Source: ZC4RG30 sp040508085 (GTDB lineage Bacteria > Pseudomonadota > Gammaproteobacteria > Steroidobacterales > Steroidobacteraceae). Taken from it: a DNA stretch of 26,822 nucleotides. Numbering within the stretch: the first letter of the stretch is position 1; the number at the start of each line of letters is the position of its first letter. The stretch spans positions 1-26,822 of the forward strand of contig JBEVNO010000104.1 in assembly GCA_040508085.1 (NCBI GenBank), read 5' to 3'. Below the pieces are notes generated by a model that saw only the letters and a list, made by a program, of their open reading frames with translations, had not been told where the DNA came from and did not search any database. The position numbers were made by a program, and so were the translations under genes. Below are positions 15,433-25,086 of the stretch, piece by piece.

Positions 15433-16677
15433 ATGTTCCATCCGCTGCCACTGTATGTCGGGCTTCGCTACGCGCGTGCGCGCGCGAACCGTTACTTCGT
15501 TTCCTTCATCACCTGGGTTTCGCTCGCCGGCGTGGCAGTGGGTGTGGCCTCACTGATCGTCATCCTGTCCGTGATGAATGGCTTCGAGTCCGAGCTGCGT
15601 ACCCGCCTGCTGGCCCTGTCGGCCCCGCTGCGCGTATCCCTGCCCGCGGCAGCCGCGGCTCCGGACTGGAATGCGCTGCGCACGGACGTCGCCGCCGCCC
15701 TGCCTGGCGCCACGGTGGAACGTTACTCCGAACTGCAGGTCCTCGCCGTGCGCCAGCCGGAGATGCTGCCGCTGTTGCTGCGTGGCGCGGATTCCGCCGC
15801 GCTGGCGGAACTGAGTCCGCTGCTGGTCGAGGGCCGGATCGAAGCCCTGCGCGATGACGACGGGCTGGTGCTGGGCCGACTGGTGGCCGAGCAGCTGGGT
15901 GTCGCGGTCGGCGATTCGGTCACGCTGCTGATTCCGGGCATCACCGGCGGGGAACTGCCCGAAGCGAAGCTGCGCGAATTCACTGTGGTCGGCGTTTTCG
16001 AAGCCGGCATCCAGGACCACGACGCCTCGCTGGCCTGGGCCAACCTGCCGGTGCTGGCCGCCCTTGGCGCGGCACGCAGTGGCTCCGAGGGTCTGGCCAT
16101 CCAGATGCAGGATGCACTGGCAGCGCCCCAGGCGGCAGGATCGCTGCGGGCGGCACTGGCGGCCCGCTGGCCGCAGGTCAAGGTCGTTGACTGGACCGAG
16201 GAGCATGCGAGTTATTTCCGCGCCATCCGCATCGAGAAGACGATGATGGCGCTGATCCTGCTGCTCATCGTGGCCGTGGCGGCCTTCAACATTGTCGCCA
16301 TGCTGGTGATGGTCGTGGCGGACAAGCGCACCGACATCGCCATCCTGCGTACCTTCGGCGCCAGTCCGCGCGCCGTCGCGGGCGTCTTCCTGGCGCAGGG
16401 CCTGATGATCGGCTGGCTGGGTGTGGCCGCAGGCGTGCTGCTGGGCGTGCTCATCGCCAGCAACGTGGGCCCCATACTGGATTTCATCCAGCTGGTGACC
16501 GGTTTCACGCTCTTCGATGCCGACGTCTACTACATCACTGCCGTGCCTTCCGAGCTGCATGGGTTCGATGTGCTGCTGGTTTCCGCCAGTGCCTTGCTGG
16601 TGACGGCGCTGGCCACGGTGTATCCCGCGCTGCGCGCTGCGGCGACTTCGCCTGCCGAGGCCCTGCGGTACGAATAA
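15433..16677 (+). CDS. lolC: Lipoprotein-releasing ABC transporter permease (LolC/LolE type), first copy
   Basis: Inner-membrane subunit of the LolCDE complex, which extracts mature lipoproteins from the inner membrane and passes them to LolA. The ATG at 15433 gives 414 residues. The family hallmark lies near the N-terminus: an amphipathic start (YVGLRYARARANRYFVSFITW), TM1, then VMNGFESELR. A large periplasmic domain follows, then three membrane segments (the first LILLLIVAVAAFNIVAMLVMVV) and the end RAAATSPAEALRYE, which matches the LolC-type ending. Assignment as LolC rather than LolE rests on that tail and on position, so it is tentative. The second permease gene begins 3 nt downstream. 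Confidence 0.9.
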   Translation: MFHPLPLYVGLRYARARANRYFVSFITWVSLAGVAVGVASLIVILSVMNGFESELRTRLLALSAPLRVSLPAAAAAPDWNALRTDVAAALPGATVERYSELQVLAVRQPEMLPLLLRGADSAALAELSPLLVEGRIEALRDDDGLVLGRLVAEQLGVAVGDSVTLLIPGITGGELPEAKLREFTVVGVFEAGIQDHDASLAWANLPVLAALGAARSGSEGLAIQMQDALAAPQAAGSLRAALAARWPQVKVVDWTEEHASYFRAIRIEKTMMALILLLIVAVAAFNIVAMLVMVVADKRTDIAILRTFGASPRAVAGVFLAQGLMIGWLGVAAGVLLGVLIASNVGPILDFIQLVTGFTLFDADVYYITAVPSELHGFDVLLVSASALLVTALATVYPALRAAATSPAEALRYE

Positions 16678-16680
16678 CAG

Positions 16681-17926
16681 ATGGCACTTTCCGACCGCTA
16701 CGAATGGCTGATCGGCACGCGCTACCTGCGCTCGGGGCAGCGCCGTGGCTTCCTGTCGTTCATCACTGCCATCAGCGTGGTGGGCCTGATGCTGGGGGTG
16801 GCCGTGCTGGTAGTGGTGATGTCGGTGATGAACGGCTTCGAGCGCGAACTGCGCTCACGCATCCTGAACGTCACCTCGCACGCCACGCTGATGGGTCTGG
16901 GTGAGACGCTGCCGGACTGGCGCGCTGCGCAGCAGCGCGCGCTGGCCATCCCGGATGTGGTGGCGGCCGTCCCCTATATCGAGACCCGCGCCATGCTGGC
17001 GGCTGGCGAACGCCTGGCAGGCGCGCAGTTGCGCGGCGTGGATCCGGCGCAGGAACTGGCAGTGGGCGGGCTCGCCGGCACGCTGACCAGTGGCAGGCTG
17101 CAGGATCTGGCTGCCGGTGGCTATCGGGTCATTCTGGGCGAGGCACTGGCGGAAGAGCTCGGCGTTGGCGTGGGCGACAACGTGGTGCTGATTGCACCCA
17201 AGGGCACAGTGACCCTCACCGGTCTCATGCCGCGCATCAAGCGCTTCACCGTGGTCGGGCTGTTCCGCTCCGGCATGTATGAATACGATCGTGGCCTGGC
17301 ATTGCTGAATGTCACCGATGCAGCGCGACTGCTGCAGCTTGGCGATGCCATGAGTGGCGTGCGCCTGCAGCTGGTGGACCCGCTCGAGGCGCCGCGGCTG
17401 GTGCGTGACCTGGCGCTGCAGCTGGGTGGCGGTTATTACGTCAGTGACTGGACGCGCGTGCACTCCAATTTCTTCCGCTCCATCCAGATGACCAAATCGA
17501 TGTTGTTCGTGATCCTGTCGATGATCGTGGCCATCGCCGCTTTCAACATCGTGGCGACGCTGGTGATGGTCGTGAAGGAGAAGGAGGGCGATATCGCCAT
17601 CCTGCGCACCCTGGGTGCCGGGCCCGGTAACATCCTGCGCGTATTCGCGGTGCAGGGCGCCAGCATCGGGTTGGCCGGCGTCGCCGGTGGCATCGGCCTC
17701 GGCGCGTTGCTGGCGATGAACCTGGAAAGCCTGGTGCATGGGCTGGAGCGGATGACGGGCATGCGGTTTCTGGATGCGAAGGTGTACTTCATGAGCGATC
17801 TGCCGGCCAAGGTGCAGCTGGGGGATATCCTGCAGGTGGCGCTGGTGGCGCTGGTGCTGTGTCTGCTGGCGACGGTGTATCCGGCATGGCGCGCCTCGCG
17901 CGTGCTGCCGGCGGAGGCACTGCGGC

Positions 17927-17934
<8 letters not shown>
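16681..17934 (+). CDS. lolE: Lipoprotein-releasing ABC transporter permease (LolC/LolE type), second copy
   Basis: Second permease half of the LolCDE machine, 417 residues, a homologue of the preceding gene (shared MNGFE-EL motif after TM1, AAFNIVATLVMVV in the membrane part, and a PAEALRHD end). The N-terminal RRGFLSFITAISVVGLMLGV resembles LolE. However, the periplasmic segment LTGLMPRIKRFTVVG resembles the proline-containing hook of LolC that binds LolA, so the C/E labels could be swapped. The start ATG lies 3 nt after the first permease stop. Its end overlaps lolD by 8 nt. E. coli has the order lolC-lolD-lolE, whereas here both permeases precede the ATPase. Confidence 0.88.
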
Positions 17935-18607
<673 letters not shown>

Positions 18608-18608
18608 C

Positions 18609-19142
18609 CTACAGCGGCGGCAGCTTGTCGCGATTGGCGTCGCGCCGTGCATTCTTGCGGTTCACGGTGCTGATGCGCCATGCCAGCTCCATGGCGCGGT
18701 AGGCAAGAAACCCGCCGACTATGCTGCACACCAGGCAGCCGACCAGAAACGGCTTCCATACGGCGCCCAGCCCGTTCTGCAGCCAGGTCCAGCTCAATTC
18801 GAATGCAAAGGGGCCAGGCTTCGAGCCCAGCAGCAATGCGCCGATGCGGTAAGCGAAGTAGTAGATCGGCACCGCCGTCAGCGGATTGAAGATCAGCAGG
18901 GTGGCGACCATGGCCGGCACGTTCAGGTGCCAGATCATCGCTGCGATCAGCCCGAACACGATGTGTGCCGGTAACGGAATGAACGAGATTGCGATGCCGG
19001 TACCGAATGCCATGGTGATGGCGCGGCGGTTCACGCCCCATAGCCGCGGATCGGTGATCTTCGGACCCAGCGCGCGGAAGTACCAGCTGCTGCGCAGTTT
19101 CTCGGCGATGGGACGAAATTTGACGAACAGCTGACGCGGCAT
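18609..19142 (-). CDS. DUF2062 membrane protein
   Basis: A 177-residue inner-membrane protein of the DUF2062 family, function not established. The ATG at 19142 (MPRQLFVKFRP) is preferred over longer upstream frames because it starts the conserved family N-terminus. Family features are SSWYFRALGPKITDPRLWGVNRRAI, then FGTGIAISFIPLPAHIVFGLIAAMI and the helix boundary NVPAMVATLLIFNPLTAVPIYYFAYRIG, and a last membrane segment near VGCLVCSIVGGFLAY. The C-terminus is basic and cytoplasmic-looking (VNRKNARRDANRDK). The gene is inserted in reverse between lolD (convergent, 1-nt gap) and comEC (divergent, 45 nt). Confidence 0.9.
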   Translation of the reverse strand: MPRQLFVKFRPIAEKLRSSWYFRALGPKITDPRLWGVNRRAITMAFGTGIAISFIPLPAHIVFGLIAAMIWHLNVPAMVATLLIFNPLTAVPIYYFAYRIGALLLGSKPGPFAFELSWTWLQNGLGAVWKPFLVGCLVCSIVGGFLAYRAMELAWRISTVNRKNARRDANRDKLPPL

Positions 19143-19187
19143 CGTGGGCAAGACTAGCAGGCCGTGGTGCCAAGGGAGAGTGCGCCG

Positions 19188-21071
19188 TTGCGCAGACTGC
19201 TGTGGTGCTTCGTGCTGTTGCTGCTGCTGAGCATCCGGGCATGGTGCATCGGTCGGCCTTTGCTGGCGCCCCTGCCAGCGGAGCCGGATCGCGTACTGGT
19301 CACAGCCCGCGCGCTGTCGGTGCCCGCGGGCGCCGAGGCAGGCTGGCAGTTCGAGGCGCTGGCGAGCTTCCCCCGCCACCCGGAGTGGCCCGCGCGCCGC
19401 CTGCGCTTTCTGTTGCCTGGCGCAATGGCCGCGCCGCAGGTGGGCGAGACCTGGCAATACGCCGCGCGCATCGAGCCGCCGCGTGACGCGCGGGATCGCC
19501 GCGCCATGCTGCGTGATCACATCAGCGGTCACGCCCGGGTGATTGCCGGGCCGCTGACGCAGCGCCTGGCCGCCGGTGACGGCGGGCTGCAATCCCTGCG
19601 TGCCCGGCTCGCACGCCGCATTGCAGACCGCATTGCCGATCCGGCCGCCGGCGCCTTGCTGGCTGCGCTGGCCGTGGGCGTCACGGGCGAGGTATCGGCC
19701 AGGCAGTGGCAGGTGTTCAACGCCACCGGCATCACCCATCTGGTTGCCATCTCCGGCATGCACGTGACCTTCTTCGCGATGCTGAGCATGGCGGCGGCGC
19801 GGCGGCTGTGGCGGGCCACCGCCGGCAGGGTCTGGCTGCCGCGACGCGAGACCTTTGCCGCCGCAGTGGGAGTGGCGCTGGCATTCCTGTATGCCCAGTT
19901 GTCCGGCTTCTCGGTGCCGGCGCAGCGGACGGTAGTGATGCTGGCGGCTTTCCTGTTTGCGCGCGAGCGCGCCCGCTGCGCTCGGCCAGCGTGGAGCATC
20001 GCCGTGGCGCTGGTGGTCGTGTTGCTGTACGACCCGATGGCGGTGCTGGGAGCGGGGTTCTGGCTGTCGTTCATCGCTGTGGCGGCCATCGTGGTGGGAG
20101 CGGGCAGCCGCGTTGGCGAATCACCGCCCCTGCAAGGCGCCGCCGCGGTGCAATGGCTGGTCACCGTAGCGTTGCTGCCGGTGACGGTGGCAATCTTTGG
20201 TTCATTCTCGGCCATCGGCATGCTGGCCAATGCGCTGGCCATTCCTGCCTTCACGCTGCTGCTGGTGCCACCGGTGCTGCTCGCCACGGCTTGCTATCTG
20301 CTGCCGCTGGAGGCGGCGGGTTGGCTGGGCGACCGGCTGGTGGACTGTGCCGGGCTTGCGGCGGAGCTTCTCTGGCCGTTCCTCTCCTGGTGCGCGCAGC
20401 TGCCGGGCGCGCTGTGGTGGGCCAAGGTGCCGTGGAGCTGGTATGTGCTGGCCGCGCCGCTGGCGCTGCTGGTCGTGCTGCCACTGGCAATGCCGACGCG
20501 CGCCGCAGTGCTGGCATTGCTGCTCGGCGTATTTGTGCTGCGCGAACCGCGGCCGGCGGCCGGGGAGCTCTGGATCGACGTGCGGGGCAATGCCCGCTCG
20601 CAGGTGCTGCTGCTGCGCACCGCTGGCCATCTGCTGCTGTGGGGAACCGGCGAATCCTTCGGCAGCGGCGGTCGGGGCTTCGAGCGCCAGGTGCTGCCGC
20701 AGCTGCGGGCGGCAGGCTACGGCCGCCTGGACCTGTGGCTGCCCGGCAACCTGACGCAGGATGTGCAGGCTGCACTGCGCATCGCGGATGCCACGCTGCA
20801 CATCGAGGCGGTCCAGCTGCCGCCGGCGCGCGCCGCACCGCCGGAAATGCAGACGTGCGTCCGGCGCAGCTGGCAGTGGGATGGAATCGAGTTCGCGCTG
20901 GACGCAGTAAGCACCGGCCGCGGCTGCAGCCTGAGCGTGCGCCGGGGCGGCCATGAGATCGTGCTCGGCGGCCCGGCGGCAACCGCATTTACCACCAGCA
21001 GCCCGGGTTTCACGCGGTGGCGTCTGCGCGCCGACGGGCTGCAGCTTCGCCGTGGACTACTTCGGCTATGA
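19188..21071 (+). CDS. comEC: ComEC/Rec2-type DNA uptake channel with degenerate C-terminal metallo-beta-lactamase-like domain
   Basis: Predicted inner-membrane channel for single-stranded DNA entry in transformation. I chose the TTG at 19188 because AAGGGAG ends 9 nt upstream; a GTG at 19164 is in frame but lacks such a site. The product has 627 residues against ~750 for typical gammaproteobacterial ComEC. One N-terminal helix precedes an OB-like region, then the channel domain with hallmark THLVAISGMHVT (about 183-194), YAQLSGFSVPAQRT and several membrane segments. From about residue 460 a metallo-beta-lactamase-like scaffold is recognisable, but the metal ligands are gone: DVGQG reads DVRGN, the His/Asp cluster reads PGNLTQD and the later TGD reads GGP. 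No other competence gene is in the window. Confidence 0.9.
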   Translation: MRRLLWCFVLLLLLSIRAWCIGRPLLAPLPAEPDRVLVTARALSVPAGAEAGWQFEALASFPRHPEWPARRLRFLLPGAMAAPQVGETWQYAARIEPPRDARDRRAMLRDHISGHARVIAGPLTQRLAAGDGGLQSLRARLARRIADRIADPAAGALLAALAVGVTGEVSARQWQVFNATGITHLVAISGMHVTFFAMLSMAAARRLWRATAGRVWLPRRETFAAAVGVALAFLYAQLSGFSVPAQRTVVMLAAFLFARERARCARPAWSIAVALVVVLLYDPMAVLGAGFWLSFIAVAAIVVGAGSRVGESPPLQGAAAVQWLVTVALLPVTVAIFGSFSAIGMLANALAIPAFTLLLVPPVLLATACYLLPLEAAGWLGDRLVDCAGLAAELLWPFLSWCAQLPGALWWAKVPWSWYVLAAPLALLVVLPLAMPTRAAVLALLLGVFVLREPRPAAGELWIDVRGNARSQVLLLRTAGHLLLWGTGESFGSGGRGFERQVLPQLRAAGYGRLDLWLPGNLTQDVQAALRIADATLHIEAVQLPPARAAPPEMQTCVRRSWQWDGIEFALDAVSTGRGCSLSVRRGGHEIVLGGPAATAFTTSSPGFTRWRLRADGLQLRRGLLRL

Positions 21072-21080
21072 TCGGCGCCC

Positions 21081-21713
21081 ATGTGGGAAATCGTTGTTGC
21101 CGGCGGGCCATTCATGTGGCCCATCATCGTCTGTTCTGTCATCGCCGGCGCCATAGTGCTGGAGCGCCTGTGGACCTTGCAGCAGCGGCGTGTGATGCCG
21201 CCGGACCTCGCGCGTCGCATCTGGGCGCTGGTGGAGACCGGTCAGATCAATGACAAGGTGATCGCGGCGCTGGAAGCCAATTCGCCACTGGGCAAATTGC
21301 TGGCCACCGGCCTCGTCAACCGCCAGCGGCCGCGCCAGGTGCTCATGGACCGCATCGAGGATACCGGCCGCCATGTCGCGCACGACCTAGACCGTTTCCT
21401 CAACACGCTGGGCACCATCGCTGGCGTGGCGCCGCTGCTGGGCCTGCTGGGCACCGTGACCGGCATCATCAAGGCGTTCAGCGCCATCTCGACCGGTGGC
21501 CTGGGCGATCCGCGCCTGCTGTCTGGCGGCATCTCCGAGGCGCTGGTCTGCACGGCCGCAGGATTGTGCGTCGCCATCCCTTCCTACGTTGCCTACCGTT
21601 ACCTGCGCGGCCGCGTCGACACCATCGTGGTGCAGATCGAAAAGGACGTGGTTCGTTTTGCCGAGGCGCTCAATGACCGCGTAGCCGATGCCGCCAGGCG
21701 GGATCCGGCTTGA
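21081..21713 (+). CDS. exbB: ExbB/TolQ-family proton channel protein
   Basis: MotA/TolQ/ExbB-family inner-membrane protein that, with ExbD, converts proton motive force into work on TonB-like partners. It has 210 residues. The first membrane helix is FMWPIIVCSVIAGAIVLERLW. Two further helices are in LNTLGTIAGVAPLLGLLGTVTGIIKAF and ALVCTAAGLCVAIPSYVAYRYL, the characteristic Gly/Pro-rich TM2-TM3. The ATG lies 9 nt after comEC. No tonB or tolA gene is in the window. This comEC-exbB-exbD-msbA order is common in gammaproteobacteria, so the partner is probably encoded elsewhere. Confidence 0.93.
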   Translation: MWEIVVAGGPFMWPIIVCSVIAGAIVLERLWTLQQRRVMPPDLARRIWALVETGQINDKVIAALEANSPLGKLLATGLVNRQRPRQVLMDRIEDTGRHVAHDLDRFLNTLGTIAGVAPLLGLLGTVTGIIKAFSAISTGGLGDPRLLSGGISEALVCTAAGLCVAIPSYVAYRYLRGRVDTIVVQIEKDVVRFAEALNDRVADAARRDPA

Positions 21714-22135
21714 ACCTGCGTCCGCGCCGGTCCGAAGATCCGGAGATCAACCTGATCTCGCTGATCGACGTGCTGATGGTGCTGCTCATCTTCTTCATGC
21801 TGTCATCGACCTTCGTCGACGAAGGCCGCATGAATGTCCAGCTGCCCACAGCCAGCGAGGAGCCCCATGGCACGCGCGGCGCCGAGCCCATTGTCGTCAC
21901 CGTGACGCAGCAGGGCGGTTATCGCGTCAACGAGCGGGAACTGGTGAACTCCGGCCGCGAAACTCTGCAGCGGGCACTCGCGCAGGTAGCCGGCGAGGCG
22001 CGTGACCAGCGCGTCGTGCTGCGGGCCGACGGCCGCGCCACGCACCAGGCGGTGGTCACCGCGATGGACGTGGTGGGCCGGATGGGTTTCACCGAGATCA
22101 ACGTCGCCACCATCCAGCCACCCGCCAACCCATGA
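21710..22135 (+). CDS. exbD: ExbD/TolR-family protein
   Basis: Partner of the preceding ExbB, 141 residues. The start is a TTG overlapping the exbB stop (TTGA). No ATG or GTG in frame lies early enough to keep the membrane helix. INLISLIDVLMVLLIFFMLSS contains the essential membrane Asp20 that lines the proton path. The periplasmic part (PIVVTVTQQGGYRVNERELV, QRVVLRADGRATHQAVVTAMDVV, TEINVAT) matches the ExbD/TolR dimerisation domain. Its stop overlaps the msbA ATG (ATGA). An unusual start codon with a poor ribosome site suggests its translation depends on coupling to exbB. Confidence 0.93.
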   Translation: MNLRPRRSEDPEINLISLIDVLMVLLIFFMLSSTFVDEGRMNVQLPTASEEPHGTRGAEPIVVTVTQQGGYRVNERELVNSGRETLQRALAQVAGEARDQRVVLRADGRATHQAVVTAMDVVGRMGFTEINVATIQPPANP

Positions 22136-23877
22136 CCGCCGCGCCGCTGTCGGCGGCGCAGGCGCGCGCCGTGTATGGACGCCTGCTGCGTTATGCGCTG
22201 CCGTGGCGGCGCCAGTTCATGCTGGGTGTGCTGGGCATGGCGATTTATGCGGCGACCGAAGCCGGCACTGCCTGGTTTGTTGATCGCTTCCTCAAGGCAG
22301 CCTTCGTGGAGCCGACGCCGGCAGTAGTGTGGGCCGTGCCATTGGCAGTGCTGGCCTTGTTCCTGCTGCGTGGCGTTGGCGACTACCTCGCCACTTATCA
22401 TCCGGGGCGCGTCGGACGGCAGGTGGTCAAGGCCATCCGGCGCGATCTGTTCGAGCAGTACCTGCATCTGCCGGCCGCGCGCCACGACCGCGAATCCAGC
22501 GCCCGCATGTTGTCCCGCCTGATGTTCGACGCCGAGCAGGTGGCAGAGGCAGCCACCAATTCGGTAGTGGTCATCCTGCGCGATTCGCTCGCCCTGGTGG
22601 GCTTGCTCGGCTACATGTTCTGGAAGTCCTGGCAGTTCACGCTGCTGGCGCTGGTGGTGGCGCCGCTGATCGGCTGGGTGCTGTCCGGCATCAACCGCCG
22701 CTTCCGGCGGTTGTCGGCCCGCATCCAGCAATCCATGGGCGATGTGACACGCGTCGCCAAGGAGTCGCTGGAGAACCAGCGCGCCATCAAGACCAGCACC
22801 GCCGAGGCGCAACAGCAGCGGCGCTTCGAGCAGGTCAACGAACACAACCGCGCCAGCCAGCAGAAGCTGATCCGCGTGCGTGCAGTGAGCAGCCCGGTGG
22901 TGCAGCTGGCAGCAGCGCTGGGTCTGGCAGCGGTGCTGGGCTTCGCGCTGGCGCAGGTGGCCGCGCATCAGGTACCGGTGAACGAATTCATCGGCTACAT
23001 CGCCGCCATGCTGCTGGTGATGGCGCCATTGCGGCGGCTGGTGAATGTGGGTGGCCCGCTGCAGCAGGGCATCGCTGCGGGGCAGGGCATCTTCGCCGTG
23101 CTCGACGAACCCCGTGAACCCGCGCAGGGCCGGGCGCTGCAACGCGCGCGCGGTGCGCTGGAATACCGCGCTGTGGCGTTCGAATATGAGCCAGGCGCGC
23201 CGCTTTTGGCAGATATCAGCTTCACGGTGGCGCCTGGCCAGACACTGGCCATCGTTGGACGCTCGGGCGCCGGCAAGTCGACCCTGGTCAGCCTGCTGCC
23301 ACGGCTCTACGAGGTGTCGGCCGGACAGATCCTGCTTGACGGCGTGGATGTGCGCGAACTGGCACTGCCGGACCTGCGTCGCCAGATCGCCTATGTGGGC
23401 CAGGAAGTGCTGCTGCTGGATGACACCATACGCAACAACATCGCTTTCGGCGTGGACGAAGCAGGCGAGGCTGCCGTCATCGCCGCGGCGCAGGCAGCCC
23501 ATGTGATGGAGTTTGCCAGCGCGCTGCCCCAGGGCCTTGATTCGCCAGTGGGTGATCGTGGTGGGCTGCTGTCCGGCGGCCAGCGTCAACGCATCGCGAT
23601 CGCGCGCGCCATCCTGCGCGACGCACCATTGCTGGTGCTGGATGAGGCCACTTCCGCACTGGATTCGGAATCCGAGCGGCATGTGCAGGCCGCCCTCGCG
23701 CAGCTGCGCCAGGGTCGCGCCACATTGGTCATTGCGCACCGGCTGGCCACGGTGGAGCAGGCCGACCAGATCATCGTGCTGCAGGCGGGCCGCATCGTCG
23801 AAGCCGGCCGGCATGAGGAACTGCTGGCGCTGGGCGGCGCCTACAGCCAGCTGCATCGCCTGCAGTTCGATGCCTGA
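22132..23877 (+). CDS. msbA: Lipid A export ATP-binding/permease MsbA
   Basis: Homodimeric ABC exporter that flips lipid A-core across the inner membrane. It has 581 residues (E. coli 582): six membrane helices in the first ~320 residues, then the ATPase with Walker A GRSGAGKST (376-384), signature LSGGQRQRIAIAR (about 480-492), Walker B LLVLDEATSALD and H-loop IAHRLAT. Membership in the comEC-exbBD-msbA-lpxK run supports MsbA over other half-transporters. It overlaps exbD by 4 nt and lpxK by 8 nt. Confidence 0.96.
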   Translation: MTAAPLSAAQARAVYGRLLRYALPWRRQFMLGVLGMAIYAATEAGTAWFVDRFLKAAFVEPTPAVVWAVPLAVLALFLLRGVGDYLATYHPGRVGRQVVKAIRRDLFEQYLHLPAARHDRESSARMLSRLMFDAEQVAEAATNSVVVILRDSLALVGLLGYMFWKSWQFTLLALVVAPLIGWVLSGINRRFRRLSARIQQSMGDVTRVAKESLENQRAIKTSTAEAQQQRRFEQVNEHNRASQQKLIRVRAVSSPVVQLAAALGLAAVLGFALAQVAAHQVPVNEFIGYIAAMLLVMAPLRRLVNVGGPLQQGIAAGQGIFAVLDEPREPAQGRALQRARGALEYRAVAFEYEPGAPLLADISFTVAPGQTLAIVGRSGAGKSTLVSLLPRLYEVSAGQILLDGVDVRELALPDLRRQIAYVGQEVLLLDDTIRNNIAFGVDEAGEAAVIAAAQAAHVMEFASALPQGLDSPVGDRGGLLSGGQRQRIAIARAILRDAPLLVLDEATSALDSESERHVQAALAQLRQGRATLVIAHRLATVEQADQIIVLQAGRIVEAGRHEELLALGGAYSQLHRLQFDA

Positions 23878-24898
23878 ATCCGGCGCACTGCGGAGCTGGC
23901 TGCAGTCGAAGTGGTATGGCCCGCTGCCGCCGCCGTGGCTACGGCCACTGGCGGCTTGCTACGGCTGGGCGCTGGCGTTGCGCCGGGCCGCCTACCGCTA
24001 TGGGATCTTCACCAGCCGCCATCCCGGCATTCCGGTGGTGGTAGTGGGCAACCTCACGGCCGGCGGGACGGGCAAGACGCCATTGGTCATGTGGCTGGCG
24101 CAGCGCCTGACAGAATGCGGCCTGCGGCCGGGCATCGTGCTGCGCGGCTATGGCGGCCGTTCCAGCGGCCCGCGCCTGCTGCACGCTGGCGCCACAGCGG
24201 CCGATGTGGGCGATGAAGCCGTGCTGCTGGCGGCGGCCACGGGTTGTCCGGTGGCCGTAGGCGCATGCCGACCCGACGCCGCGGACCTGCTGGCCCGGGC
24301 TGGCTGCGAACTGGTGCTGGCCGACGACGGCCTGCAACACCTGGCGCTGCGTCGCGATCTCGCTGTGGTGGTGGTCGATGGAGAGCGGGGCTTCGGCAAT
24401 GGTGCATTGCTGCCAGCGGGGCCGCTGCGGGAGCCGGCGATGCGACTGGCGGCTGCCGATGTGGTGGTGGTGCACGGTACAGACCTGCATGCTGTGGTGG
24501 CTGGCGGCGCAGCCTTGCACATGCGCCTGGAGCCGCAGCCACTGCAGAGCCTGAGGGGCAACCGGCAGCGACCACTGCAGGCTTTGCGTGGCCTGCGCCT
24601 GCATGCCGTAGCCGGCATCGGGCATCCCGCGCGCTTTTTTGCCCAGCTGCGCGCGCTCGGTGCCTCGCCCATCGAGCACGCGTTTGCCGACCATCACCGC
24701 TTCCAGGCCAGCGATTTCGCCTTCGGTGATGGCCTCGACATCGTCATGACTGCGAAAGATGCCGTAAAATGCCGCGCATTCGCCACCGACAGCATGTGGT
24801 GCCTGCCCGTGTCGGCACAGCTGCCGGATCCGGACGCGGCACGCCTGCTGCATCTCGTGACGGCGTTGCTTTCCAATCGAGGGGCCCGGCGTGCTTGA
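23870..24898 (+). CDS. lpxK: Tetraacyldisaccharide 4'-kinase LpxK
   Basis: Phosphorylates the 4' position of the lipid A precursor to give lipid IVA. The open frame is longer upstream, but the ATG at 23870, overlapping msbA by 8 nt, gives 342 residues (E. coli 328) and the expected N-terminus (SKWYGPLPPPWLRPLAACYG), which contains the membrane-associating helix. Walker A is GNLTAGGTGKTPL (about 60-72). RGYGG and ADDGLQHLALRRD follow, then GFGNGALLPAGPLREP, all typical of LpxK. The C-terminal part has FADHHRF and MTAKDAVKC. Its 3' end overlaps the Trm112-like gene by 8 nt. Confidence 0.96.
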   Translation: MPESGALRSWLQSKWYGPLPPPWLRPLAACYGWALALRRAAYRYGIFTSRHPGIPVVVVGNLTAGGTGKTPLVMWLAQRLTECGLRPGIVLRGYGGRSSGPRLLHAGATAADVGDEAVLLAAATGCPVAVGACRPDAADLLARAGCELVLADDGLQHLALRRDLAVVVVDGERGFGNGALLPAGPLREPAMRLAAADVVVVHGTDLHAVVAGGAALHMRLEPQPLQSLRGNRQRPLQALRGLRLHAVAGIGHPARFFAQLRALGASPIEHAFADHHRFQASDFAFGDGLDIVMTAKDAVKCRAFATDSMWCLPVSAQLPDPDAARLLHLVTALLSNRGARRA

Positions 24899-25082
24899 TG
24901 CAAGACTGATGGAAATCCTGGCCTGCCCCCTGTGCAAGAGCCCGCTGGTCGGCCGCCGCGATGCCAGCGTGCTCGTGTGCCGCGCAGACCGCCTGGCCTT
25001 TCCCGTGATCGACGGCGTCCCGGTCATGCTGGAGGGCGAGGCGCGCGTGCTGGCCAGCGACGATCCCTTGCTCGAACGCTAG
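24891..25082 (+). CDS. ycaR: Trm112-like small protein (YcaR)
   Basis: A 63-residue Trm112/YcaR-family protein of the kind lying between lpxK and kdsB in E. coli. It has LMEILACPLCKSPLV with a CxxC pair, then VLVCRADRLAFPVIDGVPVMLEGEARVL. Three cysteines are present, as in E. coli YcaR, and the molecular role in bacteria is not firmly known. The start is a GTG inside the lpxK 3' end with GAGGGG about 7 nt upstream. kdsB follows after 4 nt. Confidence 0.94.
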   Translation: MLDARLMEILACPLCKSPLVGRRDASVLVCRADRLAFPVIDGVPVMLEGEARVLASDDPLLER

Positions 25083-25086
25083 CCCC

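Noticed and set aside
21919..23856. A 645-codon open frame on the minus strand
   Set aside because: It is antisense to msbA and exbD, which are unmistakable. The composition (many Gln, His and Arg) is that of a shadow frame.
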